Part shown: positions 9,159 through 18,358 of the stretch, piece by piece
How the letters are laid out: every line of letters starts with the position of its first letter
How positions within the stretch are numbered: the stretch's first letter is position 1
From: Sphingomonas sp. 37zxx
GTDB lineage: Bacteria > Pseudomonadota > Alphaproteobacteria > Sphingomonadales > Sphingomonadaceae
Reading direction: 5' to 3'
Length of the DNA: 64,000 nucleotides
Assembly: GCF_000786205.1 (NCBI RefSeq)
Contig: NZ_JROH01000016.1
Location: 1-64,000 of the forward strand
Notes under the pieces: model-generated
Seen by the model: only the letters and a program-made list of their open reading frames with translations
Told to the model about the DNA's origin: nothing
Databases searched by the model: none
Made by a program: the position numbers and the translations under genes

Positions 9159-9579
9159 GCGGTAGCCCAGAATCGGCGAAGGCCTGTGCCACCAGATGCG
9201 CGGTCACCGCGACGCCCGATGCGTCGCGTATGCCCAGCAGATCGGCGAGCAACATGCCGGCGGTTTCGGGATTGGCGTCGATCCGGCGCAGGATGGTCAG
9301 CAACGTCGCCTCGGCCCCGGTCATGCGGTGGCAGCACCACGGCGCGATCTGGATAGGCCGCGCCGCGACCTGCGACATTTCGTGCATCATCGTTCGCAGC
9401 AGGATCAACGGTCGGCGGAAATCGACGCCGAACGCGGTGAGGAATGCCTGCGCGCAAGCGGCGTCGTTCAGGCCATGCGCGCCCATCTGGCGCATCCCGA
9501 ACAGCAACAGCCGCGCGCCCGGATCATCGGGCTGGGTGTGGGGCAGGGTGCTGGCGAGGCTTGGGGTGGTGAGGTTCAA
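9151..9579 (-). CDS. Conserved sphingomonad protein of unknown function (possibly DUF6628)
   Basis: A 142-residue soluble protein, mostly alpha-helical by composition, with no signal peptide or membrane segment. It contains ARLLLFGMRQMGAHGLNDA, RPLILLRTMMHEMSQVA and PWCCHRMTGAEATLL. I associate this pattern with a sphingomonad family of unknown function, possibly DUF6628, from memory. It follows folC at 68 bases in the same direction and overlaps the end of the permease gene by 8 bases. No catalytic motif is evident. Confidence 0.7.
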   Translation of the reverse strand: MNLTTPSLASTLPHTQPDDPGARLLLFGMRQMGAHGLNDAACAQAFLTAFGVDFRRPLILLRTMMHEMSQVAARPIQIAPWCCHRMTGAEATLLTILRRIDANPETAGMLLADLLGIRDASGVAVTAHLVAQAFADSGLPLR

Positions 9580-9647
9580 GGCGAGTCTCCGCTGGCGATG
9601 GCGGCAATGTCGCTGCTTGGTTATTGCAAGTCAATATCAATAAAGGG

Positions 9648-10958
9648 TCAGTGCGGGAGTTCGTCGTTTGCGGCGAGCACTTCGCCTGCCAGATATAGCG
9701 AGCCGAGGATGACCACTTGGCGCGGGCGATCGGCAAGCGACTCGATTGCCGCCGGCACATCGGCTGCCGGTGCGGCGTCGATGCCGAGGGCGCGGACACG
9801 GCTTGCTAGGTCGGCGGGGTCGAAATGGGCATGGCCCGGTACCGGTACGGTTCGCACCGATGCCAGATGGGGAGCCAATGCGGTGAGAATGCCGTCGGCA
9901 TCCTTGTTTGCGAGGACGCCCAGGATCGCGTCGATCGGCTTGCCTTGGCCGATCGATGCAAGCGTTTTGGCGAGCGATTCGGCTGCCGAGCGATTATGCG
10001 CGCCATCGACCCAAATCGCGCTCCCGCCGGGCAGCCGCGCCAGCAGCGGCCCCGCGCTCAGCCGCTGCATCCGGGCGGGCCACTGGGTCGCGCGGGCGGC
10101 GGTGTGCAGTGCCGCTATCGGAATGGTAAATGCCGTTTGTTGACGGAGCATCGCAATCGCCAGGCCGAGATTGTCTGCCTGATGCGGTCCGGGCAATGCT
10201 GGAGCCGACAGCATCAGGCTGATCCCGGCATCGCGGTAGAGCAGATTGCGGCCCTCGACCCCCAGGCGCAATTGCCAATCGCGACCGCATCGGAAAAGGC
10301 GCGTACCCGCCATTTCGGCAATCGAATCGATTCGGGCGACCAGATCGGGTGCGTGGCGCTGCGTCACCAGCGGCACCGCGCGCTTGGCGATACCGGCCTT
10401 CTCGCCGGCGATTTCGATCAGGCTGTCGCCCAGAAACGCCTGATGATCGATCCCAAGGCCCGCGATGCCGGTCACCAGCGGCTGCACGACATTGGTCGCA
10501 TCGAGCCGCCCACCAAGCCCGACCTCGATTACACAGGCATCTGCGGGGGTGCGGGCAAAAGCGAGAAACGCCGCCGCCGTGGTTACTTCAAAGAAGCTGG
10601 CACCGATGTCGCCGCCCTTGTCGAGCACTTCGGCGAGCAGCGGCCCGAGCGTCGAATCGTCGATCAGCGATCCCGCCACGCGAATGCGCTCGTTGAAACG
10701 CACCAGATGCGGGCTGGTATAGACATGGACGCGATAGCCCGACGCCTGGAGCGCGGTGCGCAGGAAGGCGCAGGTCGATCCCTTGCCGTTGGTGCCCGCG
10801 ACGTGAAAGACCGGTGGCAGCGCAAGATGCGGATCGCCGAGCCGCGCGAGCAGCCGGGTGATCCGATCGAGGCCGAGCACGTCGGCGCCTGGGCCGAGTG
10901 CGGTCAGGCGGTCGAGTTGTGACTGGACCAGGGGGTCGGAGGAGCGCGCGTGATCCAC
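9648..10958 (-). CDS. folC: Bifunctional dihydrofolate synthase/folylpolyglutamate synthase FolC
   Basis: Adds glutamate to dihydropteroate and then to folates, ATP-dependent, in the cytoplasm. The 436-residue product has the Mur-ligase-like P-loop HVAGTNGKGSTCAFL (about residues 50-64), the substrate loop YTSPHLVRFNERI and the glutamate-ligase domain with VDGAHNRSAAESLAKTL. Length is normal for the family. It is the last gene of the trp/accD group, 111 bases after accD with a repeat-like hairpin between, so it may have its own promoter. Folate supply also serves the tetrahydrofolate-dependent O-demethylation encoded at 59.8 kb. Confidence 0.95.
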   Translation of the reverse strand: MDHARSSDPLVQSQLDRLTALGPGADVLGLDRITRLLARLGDPHLALPPVFHVAGTNGKGSTCAFLRTALQASGYRVHVYTSPHLVRFNERIRVAGSLIDDSTLGPLLAEVLDKGGDIGASFFEVTTAAAFLAFARTPADACVIEVGLGGRLDATNVVQPLVTGIAGLGIDHQAFLGDSLIEIAGEKAGIAKRAVPLVTQRHAPDLVARIDSIAEMAGTRLFRCGRDWQLRLGVEGRNLLYRDAGISLMLSAPALPGPHQADNLGLAIAMLRQQTAFTIPIAALHTAARATQWPARMQRLSAGPLLARLPGGSAIWVDGAHNRSAAESLAKTLASIGQGKPIDAILGVLANKDADGILTALAPHLASVRTVPVPGHAHFDPADLASRVRALGIDAAPAADVPAAIESLADRPRQVVILGSLYLAGEVLAANDELPH

Positions 10959-11037
10959 TTCAGTCCCCCTCTCGGGAGTGGCTAGGCGAGGGCGTGTTTA
11001 GTCGCCGTTGCACATAATGAGACAGGCCCTCCCCCGA

Positions 11038-11059
11038 CCCCTCCCGCAAGCGGGAGGGG
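11038..11059. repeat. GC-rich perfect palindrome between accD and folC
   Basis: CCCCTCCCGC at 11038-11047 pairs with GCGGGAGGGG at 11050-11059. It lies 11 bases beyond the accD stop. It can act as a terminator or 3' stabiliser for the accD transcript, although no T-run follows on either strand. This motif is a widespread intergenic repeat in G+C-rich alphaproteobacteria. Confidence 0.6.
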
Positions 11060-11069
11060 GGAAGAATGC

Positions 11070-11924
11070 TTACGCCGCCGCGCGTTCGCTGCACAGATAA
11101 TCGGCTAGATTGGCGAGGGTCGTCCGTAGATCCTTGCGCTCGACCACCATGTCGATCAGCCCGTGGTCGCGATAATATTCGCTTGTCTGGAAATTCTCGG
11201 GCAGCTTTTCGCGGATCGTCTGTTCGATCACGCGGCGACCAGTGAAGGCAAGCGTCGCCTTGGGCTCGGCGATCTGGACGTCACCCAGCATCGCATAGGC
11301 CGCCATCACCCCGCCTGATGTCGGATCGGTCAGCACGACGATATAGGGCAATCCCGCCTCGTGCAGCATTTCGATCGCCACGGTGGTGCGCGGCATCTGC
11401 ATCAGGCTGAGGATACCCTCCTGCATCCGCGCGCCGCCGCTGGCGGTGAAAACGACGAACGGCGCGCGCGCGGCGATGGCAGCTTCGACCCCGGCGATGA
11501 AGCCTTCGCCCACCGCCTGGCCCATCGATCCGCCCATGAAGGCGAAGTTCTGGACGCCGATCACCATCCGCTTGCCCAGCACCGTGCCGCGCGCATTGAC
11601 GAAGGCGTCCTGGTCGCCGGTCTCGGTGCGGGCCGCCTTCAGCCTGCCAGCATAGGGCTTGGTATCGCGGAATTTCAGCGGGTCTTCGGCGACGCGCGGC
11701 ATCGGCAGGCGCTTGCAGGTGCCCTCGTCAAACAATTGCGCGAACCGCTCATTCGGGCCGATCCGCGAATGATGATCGCACAGCGGGCAGACGTGGAGAT
11801 TCTCCTGAAACTCCTTCACGAACACCATTTGGCCGCATCCCTTGCACTTGTGCCAGAGATTGTCGGGGGTTTCCTTCTTGGTGACGAAGGCAAGCGCGTT
11901 GCGGACGTTGTTCAACCAGCTCAT
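11070..11924 (-). CDS. accD: Acetyl-CoA carboxylase carboxyltransferase subunit beta
   Basis: Beta subunit of the carboxyltransferase that, with AccA, moves the carboxyl group from biotin to acetyl-CoA to form malonyl-CoA. The 284-residue protein has the N-terminal zinc ribbon (CKGC at Cys27/Cys30 and CPLC at Cys46/Cys49) and the crotonase-like core with GGSMGQAVGEGF, FVVFTASGGARMQEGILSLMQM and the acetyl-CoA-binding region LPYIVVLTDPTSGGV. The start overlaps the trpA stop by 4 bases (ATGA), so it is translationally coupled to trpA. Confidence 0.96.
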   Translation of the reverse strand: MSWLNNVRNALAFVTKKETPDNLWHKCKGCGQMVFVKEFQENLHVCPLCDHHSRIGPNERFAQLFDEGTCKRLPMPRVAEDPLKFRDTKPYAGRLKAARTETGDQDAFVNARGTVLGKRMVIGVQNFAFMGGSMGQAVGEGFIAGVEAAIAARAPFVVFTASGGARMQEGILSLMQMPRTTVAIEMLHEAGLPYIVVLTDPTSGGVMAAYAMLGDVQIAEPKATLAFTGRRVIEQTIREKLPENFQTSEYYRDHGLIDMVVERKDLRTTLANLADYLCSERAAA

Positions 11925-12730
11925 GCAAAAGTCCTTGCGCTCGCCAGGGCATCGGCCAGCGAGCGGATATAGGGGGTGACGGCGGCGGGGGCGGCGGTGC
12001 CATGCTGGCCCACCAGTTCGACAATCGCCGATCCGACCACGACGCCATCGGCGACACGGCCGATCTGCGCCGCCTGTTCGGGGGTGCGAACGCCAAAGCC
12101 CACCGCGATCGGCAGGTCGGTCGATTGCTTCAGCCGGGCGACCGCCTCGTCAATCGAGCCTTGCGCCGCTTGCTGCAATCCGGTGATCCCGGCGACCGAG
12201 ACATAATAAATGAAGCCCGACGCGCCATCGAGCACTGCGGGCAGTCGCGCGACATCGGTGGTGGGGGTGGCGAGGCGGATCAGATCGAGCCCGGCATCGC
12301 GCAGCGCCGGCCCCAGCGCATCATCCTCTTCGGGCGGCACATCGACGCAGATCACGCCGTCGACCCCCGCTGCGGCAGCCTGGCCCGCGAACCAATCTGG
12401 CCCGCGCCGAAGCATCGGGTTAGCATAGCCCATCAGGATCAGCGGCACCGCCGGATGGCGCGCGCGAAAATCCTTGGCGATGGCAAGGATGTCGGCGGTG
12501 GTGGTATGCGCCGCCAGGCTACGCAGGTTTGCGGCCTGGATCGCGGGGCCATCGGCCATCGGATCGGTGAAGGGCATGCCCAGCTCGATCACATCGGCCC
12601 CGCCCGCGACCAGCGCGTCGAGGATCGCCGGGGTGGCGGCAGGCGTAGGATCGCCCGCAGTGACGAACGCGACGAGCGCGGCGCGGTGGTCGCGCGCGGC
12701 GGCGGCGAAGGTGGCGGAAAGGCGGGTCAC
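11921..12730 (-). CDS. trpA: Tryptophan synthase alpha subunit
   Basis: Cleaves indole-3-glycerol phosphate to indole and glyceraldehyde 3-phosphate, passing indole to TrpB. The 269-residue TIM barrel has the catalytic Glu in VIELGMPFTDPMADGPAIQ, a second active-site Asp region in GVICVDVPPEE, and FIYYVSVAGITG and VGFGVRTPEQA for phosphate binding. It uses a GTG start (12728-12730) that abuts the TAA stop of the small ORF upstream (TAAGTG), so it is tightly coupled to it rather than directly to trpB. Confidence 0.95.
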   Translation of the reverse strand: MTRLSATFAAAARDHRAALVAFVTAGDPTPAATPAILDALVAGGADVIELGMPFTDPMADGPAIQAANLRSLAAHTTTADILAIAKDFRARHPAVPLILMGYANPMLRRGPDWFAGQAAAAGVDGVICVDVPPEEDDALGPALRDAGLDLIRLATPTTDVARLPAVLDGASGFIYYVSVAGITGLQQAAQGSIDEAVARLKQSTDLPIAVGFGVRTPEQAAQIGRVADGVVVGSAIVELVGQHGTAAPAAVTPYIRSLADALASARTFA

Positions 12731-12949
12731 TTACCGACGAGCTCCTGCTGCATCACGAGATTGTCGGCGCTTGATCCGACGCTGGTCGAGCAAAAGTGCA
12801 CCCCAAAAAAGAAGTATGAAAATTGGCAGGAGAACGGTCGATTGTTGAATGGTAGGAAGCGATTTACCCAACATCCAATTGAATACATTCAATCCTACGA
12901 AGAGGAATACAGCGCTGAAAACGGCCCGGATCACGATGCTGGCGGTCAT
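12731..12949 (-). CDS. Small AT-rich membrane protein inserted between trpB and trpA
   Basis: A 72-residue [17 protein letters not shown] onward, with two probable transmembrane segments (about residues 7-22 and 38-54) and a basic C-terminal tail ([11 protein letters not shown]). Its ATG overlaps the trpB stop (ATGA) and its TAA stop directly precedes the trpA GTG, so it is embedded in the operon and likely translated. My count over 12781-12950 gives about 46% G+C, well below the flanking genes. I do not recognise the family. The low G+C suggests recent acquisition or relaxed constraint. It is not part of known tryptophan synthase. Confidence 0.65.
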   Translation of the reverse strand: MTASIVIRAVFSAVFLFVGLNVFNWMLGKSLPTIQQSTVLLPIFILLFWGALLLDQRRIKRRQSRDAAGARR

Positions 12950-14175
12950 ATCTCCACCCCCAGCGCCTGCGCGACGGTGAAGATGTCCTTGTCGCCGCGG
13001 CCGCACAGGTTCGCCAGGATCACGCCATCGCGCGGCATCTGGCGCGCGCGCTTGGCGACGGCGGCGATCGCGTGCGCTGGTTCGAGCGCGGGGATGATCC
13101 CTTCGACCCGGCACAGCAACTGAAACGCATCGAGCGCTTCGGTATCGGTGATCGAGGTATATTCGACCCGGCCGATGTCCTTGAGCCAGGCATGTTCAGG
13201 GCCGATGCCCGGATAATCGAGCCCAGCCGAGATCGAATGCGCCTCAGCGATCTGGCCGTCCTCGTCCTGCAGCAAATAGGTCTTGTTGCCGTGGAGCACG
13301 CCCGGCGATCCGCCCGCGAGGCTGGCGGCGTGCAGATTGTCTAACCCATGACCCGCAGCCTCGACGCCGAGCATCTTGACGGCGACATCGTCAAGGAAGG
13401 GATGGAACAGCCCGATCGCGTTCGATCCGCCGCCGATCGCCGCGACCAGCAGGTCAGGCAGGCGGCCGGTGCGCGACAGCATCTGCGCGCGCGCTTCCTT
13501 GCCGATCACGCTCTGGAAATCGCGCACCAGCTCGGGATAGGGATGCGGGCCGGCGGCGGTGCCGATGATGTAGAAGGTGTCGTGGACATTGGCGACCCAG
13601 TCGCGAAGCCCCTCATTCATCGCATCCTTCAGCGTCGCCGCGCCCGAAGTGACCGGGCGGACTTCGGCCCCGAGCAGCTTCATGCGGAAGACGTTGGGCT
13701 GCTGCCGCTCAATGTCGCGCGCGCCCATATAGATCACGCAGGGCAGGCCGAAGCGCGCGCACACCGTCGCGGTGGCGACGCCGTGCTGCCCCGCGCCGGT
13801 TTCGGCGATGATCCGCGTCTTGCCCATGCGGATCGCCAGCAGGATCTGGCCAATGCAATTGTTGATCTTGTGCGCGCCGGTATGGTTCAGCTCGTCGCGC
13901 TTGAACCAGACTTCAGCCCCCATGCCGTCGTCGGCGCTTTCGCGCAGCGTGTCGGTGAGCCGTTCGGCATAATAAAGCGGGCTGGGGCGGCCGACATAAT
14001 GTTCGAGCAGGTCGTCGAACTGCGCGGCAAAGGCGGGGTCCTGCTTGGCGGCGCGATATTCGCGATCGAGCTCCAGGACCAGCGGCATCAGCGTTTCGGC
14101 AACATAGCGGCCGCCATATTGGCCGAAATGGCCGCGTTCGTCGGGCTGCTGGCGCAGACTATTGGATGCGTTCAT
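12946..14175 (-). CDS. trpB: Tryptophan synthase beta subunit
   Basis: PLP-dependent condensation of indole with serine to give tryptophan. The 409-residue protein has the opening [20 protein letters not shown], the PLP-lysine motif [22 protein letters not shown], the phosphate-binding [10 protein letters not shown] and [14 protein letters not shown]. The start ATG at 14173-14175 ([10 protein letters not shown]) is preferred; an ORF extension of 30 codons upstream is not conserved in character. It follows trpF by 92 bases. Confidence 0.96.
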   Translation of the reverse strand: MNASNSLRQQPDERGHFGQYGGRYVAETLMPLVLELDREYRAAKQDPAFAAQFDDLLEHYVGRPSPLYYAERLTDTLRESADDGMGAEVWFKRDELNHTGAHKINNCIGQILLAIRMGKTRIIAETGAGQHGVATATVCARFGLPCVIYMGARDIERQQPNVFRMKLLGAEVRPVTSGAATLKDAMNEGLRDWVANVHDTFYIIGTAAGPHPYPELVRDFQSVIGKEARAQMLSRTGRLPDLLVAAIGGGSNAIGLFHPFLDDVAVKMLGVEAAGHGLDNLHAASLAGGSPGVLHGNKTYLLQDEDGQIAEAHSISAGLDYPGIGPEHAWLKDIGRVEYTSITDTEALDAFQLLCRVEGIIPALEPAHAIAAVAKRARQMPRDGVILANLCGRGDKDIFTVAQALGVEI

Positions 14176-14267
14176 ACGCTGCGCTTTAGCATAGGCATCG
14201 GGTGTGTCGAGCGGGGCGAAGGGTGGGGTAGCGCCTCGCCCGACTGCCACAGACTTCGGCGGCATTC

Positions 14268-14903
14268 TCAGTGATGCGCGACAGCCGCCAGGAACGCGGC
14301 GATCCGCGACACGTCCTTCAACCCCGGCGCACTTTCGACGCCCGAGGAAACATCGACGATCGGCGCGCCGGTTCGCGCGATCGCCTCCCGGACATTGATC
14401 GCGTCCAGCCCGCCCGACAGCGCCCAGGGCAGCGGATGGCGATAACCGTCGAGCAATGCCCAGTCGAAGCGCAGGCCCATGCCGCCGGGCAGGGCCGCTC
14501 CTTCGGGGGTTTTTGCGTCATACAGGACGCGATCGGCCAGTTCGCGGTGGTGGCCGGCGGCATCGAGATCGGCGCGCGTCCGCACTGCGATCGCCGCCCA
14601 GATCTCAAGGCCATGACGCTGCCGAATCGCCGCGATCCGTTCGGGCGCGGTCTTGTGGAGTTGCAGCACGTCCAGCCCGCCAGCGTCGATCGCTTCGCCC
14701 AGCAGCGAATCGTCGGGATCGACGAACACGCCGACCTTGCCGACATGGCCGGGCACCGGTGCGGCGAGCATCCGCGCCTGATCGAATGACAAATGGCGCG
14801 GCGAGGGGGGGAAGAAGACGAAGCCGACATGGCTCGCCCCGCCGCGAAGCGCAGCGGTGACGGTCTCGGCAGTCGAAAGGCCGCAGATTTTGGCGGTCGT
14901 CAT
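14268..14903 (-). CDS. trpF: Phosphoribosylanthranilate isomerase
   Basis: Amadori rearrangement of phosphoribosylanthranilate to CdRP in tryptophan synthesis. The 211-residue TIM barrel has the catalytic Cys in AKICGLST (near the N-terminus), [12 protein letters not shown], the general-acid Asp in the VLYDAKTP region, [10 protein letters not shown] and the phosphate site [14 protein letters not shown]. The start at 14901-14903 gives MTTAKICG. The reading frame continues far upstream without sense. It starts 34 bases after the pyrF stop. Confidence 0.94.
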   Translation of the reverse strand: MTTAKICGLSTAETVTAALRGGASHVGFVFFPPSPRHLSFDQARMLAAPVPGHVGKVGVFVDPDDSLLGEAIDAGGLDVLQLHKTAPERIAAIRQRHGLEIWAAIAVRTRADLDAAGHHRELADRVLYDAKTPEGAALPGGMGLRFDWALLDGYRHPLPWALSGGLDAINVREAIARTGAPIVDVSSGVESAPGLKDVSRIAAFLAAVAHH

Positions 14904-14937
14904 GTTGTGGCTTTCTTCGGGCGCGGCGCTGCGCCGG

Positions 14938-15612
14938 TCAGAGCGTTGCCTCGATCGCGCGGGCGGCGACATCGGGGTCCGCCGCCTGGGTGATCGGGCG
15001 TCCGACGACGAGGATCGAGGCACCGGCATCGAGCGCGGCGCGCGGCGTGACGATGCGTTTCTGATCGCTGGCATTGCCGCCAGCGGGGCGGACGCCGGGC
15101 ACGACGAAAAAGCCCTGCGGCCAGACCTTTTTCGCCGCCGCAACTTCAAAGCCCGAGCAGACGACGCCGTCGATCCCGGCATCTCGCGCCAATTCGGTCA
15201 GGCGAACGACTTGCTCGTGCGGATCGGGCGCATGACCGATCGATCGCAGGTCTTCGCCATCAAGGCTGGTGAGCATCGTCACCGCGACCACTTTGGTACC
15301 CGGCTGTGCCGCTGCCTTGGCATCCTCCATCATCGCGCGACCACCCGATGCGTGGATGGTCAGGATCGCGGGATTGAGCGGCCCGAGCGCCTGAATCGCC
15401 TTGGCCACGGTATTGGGGATGTCGTGAAACTTCAGGTCGAGGAAGATCGGCAGGCCGATGTCGGCCATTTCGCGGACACCCGATCTGCCATTGGCCATGA
15501 AGAACTCAAGCCCCAGCTTGATGCCGCCGACATGGTGGCGAACCGCGCGCGCCAGCGTCCGCGCGCGTTCGATGTCGGGGGTGTCGAGCGCGACATATAA
15601 AGCGGAACTCAT
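14938..15612 (-). CDS. pyrF: Orotidine-5'-phosphate decarboxylase
   Basis: Decarboxylates OMP to UMP in pyrimidine synthesis. The 224-residue TIM barrel has VALDTPDIERA, the substrate Lys in GGIKLGLEFF, the catalytic tetrad motif LDLKFHDIPNTV and the phosphate-binding VVGRPITQAADP. Length is standard for the bacterial type-1 enzyme. It lies 10 bases after the lapA-like gene and leads into trpF, the usual order in sphingomonads. Confidence 0.96.
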   Translation of the reverse strand: MSSALYVALDTPDIERARTLARAVRHHVGGIKLGLEFFMANGRSGVREMADIGLPIFLDLKFHDIPNTVAKAIQALGPLNPAILTIHASGGRAMMEDAKAAAQPGTKVVAVTMLTSLDGEDLRSIGHAPDPHEQVVRLTELARDAGIDGVVCSGFEVAAAKKVWPQGFFVVPGVRPAGGNASDQKRIVTPRAALDAGASILVVGRPITQAADPDVAARAIEATL

Positions 15613-15622
15613 GGCTTCGAAC

Positions 15623-16003
15623 TCACGGTTTTACCTCGCCAAAGGGGCGTGCTTCCGGGGTGATAGGGTCGACAAGCGGCTCGTATACTGGCGGGGCGGG
15701 TGCGGCATCGACCGCATCGGCCTCGATCGCCGGAACCTCGGACGGCTGCGTAGCGGCACGCAGGTCCGCCAGCGCGCGCTCGGCATTGCTCAATCGTGAC
15801 TTCAACCGCCACTGGCCAGCGGCATGCACCAGATAGAGCGGGATGAAACCGATCGCGAAGGCTATCGCCAGCAGCAGCGGCAGATTGATGTCGGCGATCA
15901 GGCCGGCCCATAGCCGAACCGGCACCGTCACCCAATTGTTGATCGAAAAGGCGACGACGATCCCCGCCAGCAATACCCAAATCAGCGTTCGCAGAAACTG
16001 CAT
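15623..16003 (-). CDS. LapA-domain (DUF1049) inner-membrane protein
   Basis: A 126-residue protein with two transmembrane segments, FLRTLIWVLLAGIVVAFSIN (residues 3-22) and LPLLLAIAFAIGFIPLYLV (about 41-59), then a cytoplasmic tail starting with a short coiled coil (WRLKSRLSNAERALADLRA). This is the LapA/LapM architecture; in E. coli LapA works with LapB in control of lipopolysaccharide synthesis. No lapB lies next to it here. The tail ends in an acidic Pro-rich stretch. First gene of the leftward pyrF-trp-accD group. Confidence 0.8.
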   Translation of the reverse strand: MQFLRTLIWVLLAGIVVAFSINNWVTVPVRLWAGLIADINLPLLLAIAFAIGFIPLYLVHAAGQWRLKSRLSNAERALADLRAATQPSEVPAIEADAVDAAPAPPVYEPLVDPITPEARPFGEVKP

Positions 16004-16066
16004 TGGCCCCAGCCCCCTTGCGCGTGTGACCTTCCGCTTAACCCCTCCGCCAGCGCATGGCCACCC

Positions 16067-18358
16067 TCAGCCGATTTCGGCGCGAATCGATGCGATCAGG
16101 CCGGGGGTGGCGGTTAGCCGTGGTTCCTCCTCATCGAGTATCGCCAGGAACAGCGCGCGCTTGATCGCATGGGCGCGGCCAGGCTTAAGGCGGATGGCGG
16201 CGGGCAGCGTCGACAGCACGATGTCGGTGAGCCGATCGGCACCGTGCAAACGGCCCCACAAATAGTCGTTCTCGCGATAGGCGCGGCTGAAGAACGCGCC
16301 GAAATTACTGAACTGTACCCCTTTGAGCGTTGCCGCAGCGCCGCCCGCCCGGATCGCGGTGGCATCATCGGGGGCGATGCGATCGACCAGCACCGGATCG
16401 AATTCGTCCAGCCCTTCGCCCTGCATCAGCGGCAACGTGGCGATGTCGAAAAAGGGAAAGCCCAGATAGGCCAGCAGTAGCGAGCGGCGGGCATCGCGTG
16501 GCAGTTGGCTCAAAGCAGCCGCAATCCGTTCGTCCGCGCGCGAGTCCAGCGAATCCAGATCCAGCGCCGCCTCCAGTTCGGTCAGCAATCCGTCGGCATC
16601 GGCGGGAAGTTGCCGAACACGGTCGCATAGCGCCGTCATGTGCGCGGCGCGGTGGCGATCGAGATAGGCGGCGAGCGAATCATACACCGCCTCGCGTATC
16701 TCGCGCAGCTCGGCTCGGTCATGATCGCCGTCGAGTTCGGTGATCCGGCGCACCATCAGCCGCAGCCGGCGAATGCGAAAGCCGAGGTCGAAGCCGCGCA
16801 GCAGCGCCACCGCTTGCGGGCTGGCCCCATTGGCGTGTTCGGTCCCAACCTCAAAGCCGCCGCGTGCGCGAACCGCCTGCGCCACCGCAAGGCGGATCGA
16901 CCGCCGCCGCTCCTGGCCAGGCTGATCGCTGATGTGCTGCAGGATGCTGGTGATCCGGTCGATCACGCCTTCGGCCTTGACCAGCGCATAGCCGGCATGG
17001 CCATAGCCGGCCTTGCCCGCCGCCGCCGCCTGCGCCCGCCGCCGCCAGGCGACCAGCCGCTTGGGCGTCGGGTAATCGAGGAAAAACGTGTAACCGAACA
17101 GCGATTCGACCTGCCGCTCGACCTCGCCGCGCAGTTGGTCGAGGATCGCCAGCTTGCGTTCGATCTGGTCCGATCGGTCCATCAGCAAATCGAGATCGTC
17201 GCGGATCGGCTGTTGGCGCGGGATTTCGGACAGCGCTCCGGCCATCGTCTGGAAGAAACCCGGTTTGCCATCGGGCCGGCTGCCAAAGGCAAAGCGGAAA
17301 TCGGGCACCGGATCGATGAACACGAACCGGCGATCGACCTGTCGCCGCGCCGGTCGTTCGCGCAGCGCATCAATGGCCGGGCGGAACGGCGCATTGGCGA
17401 GGACCGAACCGTCGATGAACGCGGCTTTGTCGATCGTGTTCGCGGCCATTTGGCGCGGCAACACGCGCGTGAGGAAGGCAATCCGCCCCGGCCAATTGGC
17501 ACCGCGATCAGCCAGCACTTCGTCGAGCTCGCTGACCATGAAGGCCGGAAACGCCCCCGGAAAGCTCGACGTCGATCGCGCCGCAAACGCCAGTTCGGCG
17601 TGATCGGCCAGCGTATCGACGGGGTTGCCGTTATCGCTGAACGACAGCACCAGGCGATGTTCGGTCTCGACCACTTCGGCCGGCGAATGCAGCCGCAGCC
17701 GTTCGGGATGGCCGCCGAAATCGGTGACGGTGACGAACAGGTCGAGCGGCTGGCCGGGGGGCAACAGGCGCGGGCCACGCGGGCTTGCGTCCATCGCGGC
17801 GAAGGCATCGAGCAGCATGCTCACCATCCGCTTGCCCCCGAAAGGTGGCTCGAACCAGCGCGCGCGCACCAGCGTGTCGAGCTTGGTGCGGATTTCGTCG
17901 CGCGCTGCATGCTCGACGGTTTCCTCGATCGCTTTGGCACCGCGCGCCATCCAGGCGAGCGGGCGCGCCCAGAATTTGGTCATGCCCGTCGCCGGTGCCT
18001 GATCGGGATCGATCAGCGAATCGATGTCGGCCTGTTCCAGCCACATGTCGGTCAGCGGATCCAGGCTTTGCCCGGTGCTGATTGCCTGTGCGAGGAACAC
18101 GCTGTTGATCCCGCCGGCGCTGGCCCCCGCCAGAATATCCACCAGCACCCGAACCCGCAGCCCCGACGCCTCGGCAATTTCGGCGAGCAGGGTGCGATAG
18201 ACATCCTCTTCGCGACTGCCGGCGTGGGTGGCCGGATCGCAAAAGGCCTGGCTGGCACGCGCCAGCCGCCAGACCTCCTTAGTGATGCCGTGCATGTACA
18301 CCGCCAGGCTGATGCCGCCATAGCAGACCAGCGCCAGCCGTAATTCCTTGTCACGCAT
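16067..18358 (-). CDS. Patatin-like phospholipase with C-terminal DUF3376-type region
   Basis: A 763-residue acyl hydrolase. The patatin domain begins at the N-terminus with LALVCYGGISLAVYMHG (oxyanion Gly-rich loop, residues 13-17), the nucleophile motif GASAG with Ser80, and the catalytic Asp316 in FIDGSVLANAP. The Ser-Asp dyad is complete. The remaining ~400 residues are helical and resemble the DUF3376 region of long actinobacterial/proteobacterial patatins. No signal peptide is seen, so it probably acts on inner-leaflet lipids. Its start overlaps the preceding EEP gene by 8 bases. Confidence 0.85.
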   Translation of the reverse strand: MRDKELRLALVCYGGISLAVYMHGITKEVWRLARASQAFCDPATHAGSREEDVYRTLLAEIAEASGLRVRVLVDILAGASAGGINSVFLAQAISTGQSLDPLTDMWLEQADIDSLIDPDQAPATGMTKFWARPLAWMARGAKAIEETVEHAARDEIRTKLDTLVRARWFEPPFGGKRMVSMLLDAFAAMDASPRGPRLLPPGQPLDLFVTVTDFGGHPERLRLHSPAEVVETEHRLVLSFSDNGNPVDTLADHAELAFAARSTSSFPGAFPAFMVSELDEVLADRGANWPGRIAFLTRVLPRQMAANTIDKAAFIDGSVLANAPFRPAIDALRERPARRQVDRRFVFIDPVPDFRFAFGSRPDGKPGFFQTMAGALSEIPRQQPIRDDLDLLMDRSDQIERKLAILDQLRGEVERQVESLFGYTFFLDYPTPKRLVAWRRRAQAAAAGKAGYGHAGYALVKAEGVIDRITSILQHISDQPGQERRRSIRLAVAQAVRARGGFEVGTEHANGASPQAVALLRGFDLGFRIRRLRLMVRRITELDGDHDRAELREIREAVYDSLAAYLDRHRAAHMTALCDRVRQLPADADGLLTELEAALDLDSLDSRADERIAAALSQLPRDARRSLLLAYLGFPFFDIATLPLMQGEGLDEFDPVLVDRIAPDDATAIRAGGAAATLKGVQFSNFGAFFSRAYRENDYLWGRLHGADRLTDIVLSTLPAAIRLKPGRAHAIKRALFLAILDEEEPRLTATPGLIASIRAEIG

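Noticed and set aside
16640..18343. 567-codon plus-strand ORF opposite the patatin gene
   Set aside because: Arg/Gln/His-rich antisense reading of G+C-rich coding DNA; the patatin frame has all catalytic motifs.
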